This document shows positions 1 to 6,057 of a DNA stretch of 7,831 bases, piece after piece. The translations under genes and the position numbers were made by a program. The notes beneath the pieces were generated by a model. That model searched no databases. It worked only from the letters and a program-made list of their open reading frames with translations, and was not told where the DNA came from. Position 1 is the stretch's first letter. Every line of letters begins with the position of its first letter. This DNA is from CAYZEZ01 sp964477295 (GTDB lineage Bacteria; Bacteroidota; Bacteroidia; Bacteroidales; SM23-62), in the NCBI GenBank assembly GCA_964477295.1, contig CAYZEZ010000227.1, positions 1-7,831 on the forward strand, given 5' to 3'.

Positions 1-467
1 TCTTCAGGCAGAAGTACAGCAAACTGGTCGTACGCACCCTCTTCTTCATAGTTCAAAGACTGGGCATCAGTCCAGGTCAACGCATCCTGTGACCAGTCAT
101 CAATATCATACAGGTGGTAGAACCTGGCACCCTGCGGCCCTGCGTTTGCTGAAACCCTGAATCTTATAAAGGCATACAGTACAGCCTGTCCGTCAGGAAT
201 TGAATCAGCAATATCAGTGAAATTGAATTTGATCCAGGTTTCAAAATAACTCATTAACGTTTCATTATCGTCGAAATTACACATCTGTAATTGTCCACCC
301 ATAACCACGTCCTTAAAGTTATCACCGCTTCCGATTGTAATATCATCTTGACAATAATAGAGGACTTCCTTAACCTGTCCGTAACAAGCAGATGACATGG
401 TAATAACCATCAGAATGATGGATAAACCAAAGTTGAGAATAAGTTTAAACAGAGTAGAGTTTTTCAT
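1..467 (-). CDS. Secreted DNRLRE/CBM96-like protein, 3' end outside the window
   Basis: An open frame begins at ATG (465-467) and runs off the left edge after 155 codons. The N-terminus, MKNSTLFKLILNFG followed by a hydrophobic stretch ending in ACYGQ, is a typical Bacteroidota signal peptide of about 31 residues. The mature part contains a beta-rich segment, ETWIKFNFTDIADSIPDG, then AVLYAFIRFRVS, then YDIDDWSQDALTWTDAQ. This order (a 'T.IKF.l..I' strand, an 'A.LY.FIRF.V' strand, then a 'dDW....lTW..A' loop) resembles DNRLRE/CBM96-type modules, a family with alginate-binding members that is attached to secreted polysaccharide-active or adhesive proteins. The catalytic or anchoring part, if any, lies outside the window, so substrate and function are unknown. 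It follows the sensor-regulator gene after a 309-nt spacer and probably has its own promoter. ATG is the best start because the signal peptide begins there; no Shine-Dalgarno sequence is seen, which is normal for the phylum. The gene is certain; the family call is from recognition by eye. Confidence 0.72.
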   Translation of the reverse strand, partial: MKNSTLFKLILNFGLSIILMVITMSSACYGQVKEVLYYCQDDITIGSGDNFKDVVMGGQLQMCNFDDNETLMSYFETWIKFNFTDIADSIPDGQAVLYAFIRFRVSANAGPQGARFYHLYDIDDWSQDALTWTDAQSLNYEEEGAYDQFAVLLPE

Positions 468-526
468 AGTTAAGAATTTAAATAGGTTAATAATAGATGA
501 AATTTAATATGGATTCAATTTTGATG

Positions 527-556
527 CAAAGTAGAATAAAAAATCCACAAAGTCAA
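527..556 (-). promoter_or_regulatory. Putative Bacteroidota-type promoter of the DNRLRE gene
   Basis: On the minus strand a TTG (554-556) is followed after 20 nt by TACTTTG (527-533). Bacteroidota primary promoters have a -33 element TTTG/TTG and a -7 element TAnnTTTG about 19-20 nt apart; here the -7 box has one base fewer between TA and TTTG. Transcription would start near position 520, giving a 5' leader of about 50 nt that is rich in A and T. The fit is good but not perfect and was judged by eye. Confidence 0.4.
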
Positions 557-593
557 GTGTAAAGTACTGTGTAGTAGTAAGTTACGATTATTA

Positions 594-696
594 TTTGGCG
601 GTTAAATAAAAATGAATAAATGAAGAATGCCCCATTTAACGGGCTCTTAATTAAAAATAGATTGTAGGCTGTTATTTTTTTGGCGGATAAATAAAA
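594..696. repeat. Two-copy spaced direct repeat, candidate operator
   Basis: Copy 1 at 594-611 reads TTTGGCGGTTAAATAAAA and copy 2 at 679-696 reads TTTGGCGGATAAATAAAA on the plus strand, 17 of 18 positions identical. The copies start 85 bp apart, close to eight helical turns, so they would face the same side of the DNA. Both lie upstream of the proposed DNRLRE promoter, about 75-90 and 160-175 bp before its predicted transcription start. The GGCGG core stands out in otherwise very AT-rich sequence. I see no copy of this core in the spacer at 4020-4260. A role as binding site for the adjacent regulator is inference. Confidence 0.5.
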
Positions 697-776
697 GTAA
701 CTTTTAATTAAAATTTATTTTCAGAGCATTGAAATAAATCGCGAAAGGTGGGAGAGGAGGGAAAAGATCAGTTTTC

Positions 777-3700
777 TCATGTAATTTTAGACTTCTTTTT
801 AGCCAGGAGAATGAGTTCTTTCCAGCCTTCTTTAGGATTTTTAAACCGGCTTCTGGTTTGCATAATTTTTTTAACCTTGTTATGAAACTCCCAGCAGGTT
901 TTCATTCTCAGATCGATGGTTTGAGAAAGTTGGGATATATTGATCTCCCTGCCTGTACTGGTAAGGATAAGGATATAAAAAGCTTTGTCGATGGGAAAAC
1001 GCAACCGGTGAAAAATGGTACCGCAGGTTACCGATTCTTTGTAATTACATTTTTTACACCTTCTCATCAATGTCACATCATCCTTACCGTAATCGTGATT
1101 GCCACATTTTTTACAGGTATAACCATCCTTCCACTTCATTTCTTCAAGAAACAGGCAACAAGAGCTCTCATCGGGATAGATATTGCGAAACTCATCAAAC
1201 CCTATCAGTTTTTGCATAACCCGGGCTTCTGAAAGATACTGCAGGTTATCCTCCAATTCGATATTATGCTTTTCCAGCACTTCGTTCATCTGTTTTATCT
1301 TGTCGGCTTGCTTTTCAATCTGATCCTTCTGAATTACTATCTGTGCAGTTCTTTCAATTACTTTTTCTTCCAGTATCTTTTTTTGTTTCTTAACAGCATA
1401 GAGTCTAACCTCGATCGCCATTAGTGTGAATGCAATTACCATCGCAATAAATAATGTTTTGAACCACCATGTCTTCCAGAACGGAGGTGCAATGATGATT
1501 TTTAAAACAGATACTTTTTCCGACCATATTCCATCATTGTTAGATGCTTTAACAGAAAAAAAATATTCGCCGGGATTTAAATTGGTATAGGACGCTTTTC
1601 GTTCGTAGCTGAAATTCCATTGTTGTTCGAAACCTTCCAGTTTATAGGCAAATTGATTCTGTTCGGGTGCAACAAAATCCATAGCTGCAAATTCAATTGA
1701 AAATACATTATTCCTGTGAGACAGTTTTATTTCGCTGGCTTCGGTGATGGATTTCCTGAGGATCGTATCACCATTTACCACCTGACCAATTGAGATATCT
1801 TTATTGAATAATTGTAAACTGGTAAATATAACTTCAGGTTGATACATATTATCCTTGACACTATCAGGATGAAACATATTAAATCCATTGATCCCACCAA
1901 ACAGCATTTCACCAGATCGGGTTTTCAGGCAGGAACGGGCAAGAAATTCCCTGCTCTGCAAACCATCATCGACATCGAAATTTTTGACAAATAATATTAC
2001 CGGGTCGTTTGGTACAGAAGATTGAATTAATGTATATCCGGTATTATCATATTCTTCCATATCCGGTTCTTCAACCTGACTTATTTTAATTTTTGATAAA
2101 CCCTTGCTTGTACTGGTCCAGAGATCCCCATGTTCGTCTTCCAAAATGCCCATGATAGCATCGTCTGTCAGGCCATCAGCTCTTGTATAGGAAGTAAATG
2201 TTTGCTCTGACCTGCTGAATCTGTTCAATCCCTCCTGTGTTCCAATCCACATGGTTCCGTTTTCAGATTCATAGATACAATTAATGGCATTATTGCTGAT
2301 CGACAGGGGATCATTCGCATCATGGCGATAAGAAATAAACGTTCCGGTTTCCCTGGATGTCATTTGGTTTAATCCATTTAGGGTCCCCACCCACAACACT
2401 CCCTCACTGTCTTCAAAAATGGAGTATATGTAATCATCACTTAAACTGCTATTATCATCAGGACTGTTGATAAACCGGGTGAAATTACGGTCTTTCCGGT
2501 TGAAAAGATTCAATCCCCCCCCCCAGGTGCCTATCCAAACATTGTTTTTTCTATCGGTTAAGACCGTGAATATGTGATTGGCGCCCACACTGCCTGGGTC
2601 ATTGACATCGGTAATATATGAAACTTTTTCGCCCGTTACCGGATCAAATTGCATTAATCCTTTGTGCCATTGTGCGATCCAGAGATAACCTTCCATGTCT
2701 TCGCAAATTCCTAAAATGGCACCGCGCAGGATCAATAAAAAGTTATTATCCTGCATATTGAATTGATTCAATCCCTTTGATGAACCAATCCAAATTTTTC
2801 CTTTCCTGTCTTCAAAAATGGTCTGTACCTTATTACTGGCCAGGCTCTCTTCTGTAATGTCCTGCTTATACACCTGAAACTTGTATTTCTTTTGTTTATT
2901 CAAACCGGTACTGGTACCCACCCATAAAGTTCCGGACCGGTCATTAAAAACAGACTGTACAAAATTGTAATTCAGGCTTTCATTGTCGAGTGGATTAGTC
3001 TCGTAACATTGAAACTCCAAGCTGGACTGAAGTTCATTACTTGATTTCAATAAAGCCGATCTGTTCAGCTTGCAAATCCCGTCGTCTGTTCCAATCCAAA
3101 GATTTCCTGAAGCATCACAATTAAATGCATTGATAATGTTGTTAGGGATACTGCCCGGATCTGAGGGCTCATTCAGATATCTAATAAACAATACATTATC
3201 ATTCGAAGGCACTCCCTCCTTTCTAATCACTACTTTATTCAAACCACCCTCCCTGGTACCTACCCAGATTGTTCCAAAAGGATCTTCTATGATATCGGTA
3301 ATCTGATTATTCCCAATTGAAAATGGATTTTCTTTATCATACTTGAAATCAATTAAACAGTCATCGGCAGCGTCAGACAAATGGAGTCCTGAAGACGTCC
3401 CTATCCATAACCAGTTCTTAGAATCAATAAAAATTTTACCGATTGGCAGTGAAATCCAGCTTGAGGTATCTGCCACATTTATCGCATTAGGCAATATTTT
3501 CTGGTCTTTGATTTCAGGATTAAACACCCTGATGCCGAAGTGCGTAGACAGGAGTAGATTACCTGACATGTCTTCAACCACATCGAATATCCGGTTATCC
3601 TTCGGATGAATGATAAGATCAGAATGAGGAATTATTTTTATGAATTTATCCTGGTCACGGTTGTAAAGAAACAATCCCCCTTCTCCCGAACCGCTGGTTG

Positions 3701-4019
3701 CCCATAATCTATTTTTACTGTCAACAAAAATTTTTGTAATCATGTGTGATTCTCTGGAGGCAGGATCATCCGATCTGGATAAATAGATAGAAAAATTGTA
3801 GCCATCAAAACGATTTATGCCCTTATGGGTGCCGAACCAGATAAATCCTTTATCGTCCTGAACGATAGTATTAATATATCCCTGTGAGATACCATCAACA
3901 ACAGAATATCGCTGAAATCGCAGGTCATTATATTGACCCTTTGCAAAATTCATCCACCCTATTGAAATGATGGAAAGGAAGGAGATTTTTATTATATATC
4001 TGGTCGGTTTTGTCTTCAC
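777..4019 (-). CDS. Propeller/Y_Y_Y membrane sensor with IS1595-type zinc-ribbon output
   Basis: Transmembrane one-step regulator of 1080 residues. Residues 1-28 are a signal peptide (basic start, hydrophobic core, ends AKGQ). Residues 36-720 contain about 14 propeller repeats with W[IV]GT..GL motifs (for example near 61, 204, 251, 307, 365, 409, 494, 542, 590), enough for two seven-bladed propellers. Residues 770-842 are a Y_Y_Y domain (AYKLEGFEQQW, YTNLNPGEYFFSVKASNNDG). A membrane helix lies near 853-871 and a charged coiled coil at 873-935. This is the periplasmic half of hybrid two-component glycan sensors. However, the H-box, ATPase, receiver and AraC domains are missing. Instead residues 944-1054 match the N-terminus of IS1595 transposases, and the protein ends at 1080 without a DDE nuclease. 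The start is GTG (4017-4019), chosen because the signal peptide begins there and TGA closes the frame upstream; GGAG lies only 2 nt before it. A run of ten G lies in repeat 10. Likely ligand: an oligosaccharide from the substrate of the neighbouring GH88; this is inference. Confidence 0.9.
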   Translation of the reverse strand: MKTKPTRYIIKISFLSIISIGWMNFAKGQYNDLRFQRYSVVDGISQGYINTIVQDDKGFIWFGTHKGINRFDGYNFSIYLSRSDDPASRESHMITKIFVDSKNRLWATSGSGEGGLFLYNRDQDKFIKIIPHSDLIIHPKDNRIFDVVEDMSGNLLLSTHFGIRVFNPEIKDQKILPNAINVADTSSWISLPIGKIFIDSKNWLWIGTSSGLHLSDAADDCLIDFKYDKENPFSIGNNQITDIIEDPFGTIWVGTREGGLNKVVIRKEGVPSNDNVLFIRYLNEPSDPGSIPNNIINAFNCDASGNLWIGTDDGICKLNRSALLKSSNELQSSLEFQCYETNPLDNESLNYNFVQSVFNDRSGTLWVGTSTGLNKQKKYKFQVYKQDITEESLASNKVQTIFEDRKGKIWIGSSKGLNQFNMQDNNFLLILRGAILGICEDMEGYLWIAQWHKGLMQFDPVTGEKVSYITDVNDPGSVGANHIFTVLTDRKNNVWIGTWGGGLNLFNRKDRNFTRFINSPDDNSSLSDDYIYSIFEDSEGVLWVGTLNGLNQMTSRETGTFISYRHDANDPLSISNNAINCIYESENGTMWIGTQEGLNRFSRSEQTFTSYTRADGLTDDAIMGILEDEHGDLWTSTSKGLSKIKISQVEEPDMEEYDNTGYTLIQSSVPNDPVILFVKNFDVDDGLQSREFLARSCLKTRSGEMLFGGINGFNMFHPDSVKDNMYQPEVIFTSLQLFNKDISIGQVVNGDTILRKSITEASEIKLSHRNNVFSIEFAAMDFVAPEQNQFAYKLEGFEQQWNFSYERKASYTNLNPGEYFFSVKASNNDGIWSEKVSVLKIIIAPPFWKTWWFKTLFIAMVIAFTLMAIEVRLYAVKKQKKILEEKVIERTAQIVIQKDQIEKQADKIKQMNEVLEKHNIELEDNLQYLSEARVMQKLIGFDEFRNIYPDESSCCLFLEEMKWKDGYTCKKCGNHDYGKDDVTLMRRCKKCNYKESVTCGTIFHRLRFPIDKAFYILILTSTGREINISQLSQTIDLRMKTCWEFHNKVKKIMQTRSRFKNPKEGWKELILLAKKKSKIT
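858..1190 (-). other. IS1595 transposase-derived zinc ribbon and helical segment (residues 944-1054 of the sensor)
   Basis: The segment starts with YPDESSCCLFLEEMKWKDG, followed by C969-x2-C972, then C988-x2-C991, then TCGTIFHRLRFPIDKAFYIL and a helical stretch ending TCWEFHNKVKKIMQ. IS1595-family transposases begin in the same way: 'fPDEeac..yLe..rWpdG..Cp.CG', a second 'C..C', 'tTGTiFe.srlpl.kWf.ai', then 'S..qLar.l.vs.ktaW...hkiR'. In true transposases this zinc ribbon/helical part precedes a DDE domain that starts near 'E.DE.y.GG'; nothing like it follows here, only a 26-residue basic tail (1055-1080). All four zinc ligands are kept, so the fold is probably functional and under selection. 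Known for the family: the ribbon is thought to contact transposon-end DNA. Inferred: here it binds promoter DNA. Confidence 0.85.
2515..2524. repeat. Homopolymer of ten G (minus strand) inside the sensor gene
   Basis: The run is C10 on the plus strand and encodes the end of W499 and G500-G501-G502 of propeller repeat 10 (TGG GGG GGG GGA). Tryptophan followed by glycines is natural at this place in propeller repeats, but GGA/GGT/GGC codons would avoid the run. A slip of one base would truncate the protein before the Y_Y_Y domain, the membrane helix and the DNA-binding part. Confidence 0.9.
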
Positions 4020-4055
4020 AACTCCAAAAAATACTCAATTTTTTTGAACTGTTGA

Positions 4056-4082
4056 CAAATAAAGACCTGTTTTATAGCTCAA
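4056..4082 (-). promoter_or_regulatory. Weak promoter candidate for the sensor gene
   Basis: On the minus strand TTG (4080-4082) is followed after 16 nt by TTTATTTG (4056-4063), which keeps the TTTG end of the Bacteroidota -7 box but not its TA, and the spacing is shorter than usual. It would start transcription about 30 nt before the GTG codon. No better match was found in the 241-nt spacer behind the GH88 gene, so read-through from that gene is an alternative. Confidence 0.22.
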
Positions 4083-4260
4083 CTGTTTTCTTTTTGTCCG
4101 GATCCCGTTTAACTCTTCTTATCTTCAGGTATGACATATCATCCATTCAGCAGGTCATTCAACAGTTACCTTTTCACGATGGGTTACATATCAATCTGAC
4201 TTCTTTGGAACAGATCCCTGCAATTTACCATTTTAGCCATAACCGGATCTGCACAAGTGA

Positions 4261-6048
4261 TTATCTGAAAATTACCTTCCTGTTAATTACCTGGTCATGG
4301 CCGGTAACTTTCAATATGTAAATACCTGGTACCTGCTTATTAAATTCAATCATGTAAGATTCTTCCTGTTGAGCTACAAAGTATGATTGATATATTGGTT
4401 TACCTGATAAATCATAAAGTTCAATGGAGAACCTTTCACCTGGATCGAAACCATGGAATGTCAGGGTCAATAATCCATGACTTACAGGATTTGGAGCAAT
4501 CTCAACATATCCGTATTGAATATCAGGCAGGTTTTCACCCGTATGATCGGCAAGGATAGTAACCATTAAAGTATCTGTTCCCGATTTGCCATATTTATCG
4601 GTTACTATAAGTGTAATCTGATGGATACCAACCGGGAGCGTATCACTTAATGTCTCTCCTGCACCAATCAGCACGTTATCTATCATCCATTCATATAGGG
4701 CTATTGAATCATCCGGATCAATTGAAGCAGATCCGTCAAGAGTAACGATTTCCACTCCATCCTGATCAGTATCCGTTATCGTTTGATCTTTTCCGGCTTT
4801 CGCAACCGGGCCGAAGTTAATCGGACCTTCACCCTCCAGAAAATATTTATACATTCCTTTATATTTCAGTATGGCTTCCAGGAAAAATGCATCCGCATAG
4901 ATCAGTCCTTTTTCCGGTTCTGTATATCTCACCTGCCCGCGTTTCAGGATGGATGAAAAATCACTTCCCTTAGCCAGGTAACCGGGACTGCAGAGTGAAA
5001 CCATAATACTGTCGGCAAAATGCCTGTATTTTTCATCCCCGGCATATTGGGACAATTCATAAAGTCCGCTGCAAGAGATCGCAGCTGCTGCCGCGTCCCT
5101 GCCATTTTCTGCATCCAGGGGAAGGTCGAAATCACTGGGAGGTACAAAATCTTCAGGAAGATGCTCTATATAATAATCTGCAATTTTTTTGGCAGCATCA
5201 AGATATTTTTGTCGCCTTGTATAACGGTAGGCCTGGGTAAGCCCGTTGATCGCCCAGGCATGTGCCCGGGTCCAGCGTGTACCGGTAGGTGCTCCCTGGT
5301 ATGCCTGGGTATTGTTATACCCTATCGGATCTCCGAATACATCGAAATCAACAAACTGCCAGACACTTCCGTCTTCACGGATATTATAATCAATGGTTTT
5401 ATTGACGTGGTCATTAACTACATCATAATAGTCCTTATTCCCTGTTAACTGGTACGACATAAGCAGGAATTCATTGTCAATCATCACATCGGTTACCACT
5501 GCAAAACGGGTTTTACTCCAGGTACCTCCCCAACACTTGATTGCTTCCACATCCGGATCATAAAGTTTAATAAAGGTTGTTGCTGCCTGGTCTATAACGG
5601 ATGCATAATGCGCATCATTAATGTTTTTATAACCATTGCCAAAACTATAATAGATAATATCCGCAATGTTGGAGAAATCTTCAACACTCTTCATCGGCTC
5701 AAGTTCAGCAGTCCATTTTTCAGCATAATCCTTCCATTTCTCTTCCTGCGTCAATTGGTACATATACCAGTAACATGCGGGGAAATAGCCGGAGGTCCAC
5801 CAACTGTTCCACGACTTGAAATCTTCAGCTAACCATTTGTGAGTAGGATCTAGTGTTTCTGATGGAAAAACAGTGGAATCGCTTGCAATCTCAGCAATCG
5901 TTTTTTCCAGCTGGATCCGGGCAAAATCAACGGCAGCATCCATCAGTGAATCGAGGTTGGGCTGGGAATAAAGTTTCCCGTTCATTAACGATATTAATAA
6001 TACCCCGGAATAAATGATTTGCTTATATTTTAAAAACAGTTTTTTCAT
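4261..6048 (-). CDS. Secreted GH88-type unsaturated glucuronyl hydrolase with PKD and T9SS tail
   Basis: GH88 enzymes hydrolyse the 4,5-unsaturated uronic acid from the non-reducing end of oligosaccharides released by polysaccharide lyases. Residues 1-29 are a signal peptide (ends KLYSQ). Residues 30-405 form the alpha/alpha-barrel enzyme: WWTSGYFPACYWYMY, D130 in NIADIIYYSFGNGY, D191 in VTDVMIDNEFLLMSYQLTG, REDGSVWQF, QAYQG (Q251), RWTRAHAWAINGL (R261, W265), YLDAAKKIADYYIEHLPED and GRDAAAAAISCSGLYELS. D130 and D191 are 61 residues apart, as D88 and D149 are in the Bacillus enzyme. Residues 414-498 are a PKD-like fold (AGKDQ, LDGSAS, YEW, IVTD). Residues 512-595 are a type A T9SS sorting domain (VEIAPNPVSHGLLTL, ELYDLSGK, PGIYILKV, KVIFR end). 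The ATG (6046-6048) lies 9 nt after the stop of the upstream gene, so the two are one operon. The first motif reads D-I-I-Y rather than the usual D-x-G-F, and SVWQ replaces the family's SxxH, so substrate preference may differ. Exact substrate unknown. Confidence 0.9.
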   Translation of the reverse strand: MKKLFLKYKQIIYSGVLLISLMNGKLYSQPNLDSLMDAAVDFARIQLEKTIAEIASDSTVFPSETLDPTHKWLAEDFKSWNSWWTSGYFPACYWYMYQLTQEEKWKDYAEKWTAELEPMKSVEDFSNIADIIYYSFGNGYKNINDAHYASVIDQAATTFIKLYDPDVEAIKCWGGTWSKTRFAVVTDVMIDNEFLLMSYQLTGNKDYYDVVNDHVNKTIDYNIREDGSVWQFVDFDVFGDPIGYNNTQAYQGAPTGTRWTRAHAWAINGLTQAYRYTRRQKYLDAAKKIADYYIEHLPEDFVPPSDFDLPLDAENGRDAAAAAISCSGLYELSQYAGDEKYRHFADSIMVSLCSPGYLAKGSDFSSILKRGQVRYTEPEKGLIYADAFFLEAILKYKGMYKYFLEGEGPINFGPVAKAGKDQTITDTDQDGVEIVTLDGSASIDPDDSIALYEWMIDNVLIGAGETLSDTLPVGIHQITLIVTDKYGKSGTDTLMVTILADHTGENLPDIQYGYVEIAPNPVSHGLLTLTFHGFDPGERFSIELYDLSGKPIYQSYFVAQQEESYMIEFNKQVPGIYILKVTGHDQVINRKVIFR

Positions 6049-6057
6049 GATTCTAAT

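Larger units (their letters stand above)
468..776. other. AT-rich intergenic region with promoter and spaced repeats
   Basis: This spacer of 309 nt lies between the stop of the sensor-regulator and the start of the DNRLRE gene, and no open frame of useful size is seen on either strand. From the regulator side it holds a purine tract on the plus strand (741-767, two- and three-G runs), a perfect AT palindrome TTTTAATTAAAA (702-713), two copies of an 18-nt imperfect direct repeat (594-611 and 679-696), and a Bacteroidota-type promoter candidate (527-556). Each direct-repeat copy is followed on the plus strand by TTAATTAAAA (647-656 and 704-713), so the two blocks may be an old duplication with an indel. 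No convincing intrinsic terminator for the regulator was found. Confidence 0.6.

Noticed and set aside
630..645. GCCC/GGGC hairpin as terminator of the sensor gene
   Set aside because: The stem is only four pairs and no run of T follows on the minus strand.
777..1200. An IS1595 insertion sequence or transposase gene at the 3' end of the sensor
   Set aside because: The transposase-like residues are in frame with the coiled coil, there is no DDE domain, and I see no terminal inverted repeats or target duplication around the region. A domesticated domain fits better.
858..1232. Open frame of about 124 codons on the plus strand
   Set aside because: It lies wholly opposite the zinc-ribbon coding region, and its translation shows no recognisable domain; it is a shadow frame. 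The same holds for the plus-strand frames at 3070-3306, 3343-3609, 5020-5448, 5608-5832, 6436-6769 and 7430-7657.
4072..4146. 24-codon basic open frame on the minus strand before the sensor gene
   Set aside because: It starts directly after a stop, has no similarity I recognise and no ribosome-binding signal; at this length it is expected by chance.
4211..4251. Inverted repeat CAGATCC/GGATCTG behind the GH88 gene
   Set aside because: Only 7 bp pair, with a 27-nt loop and no T tract, so it is too weak for a terminator and easily due to chance.
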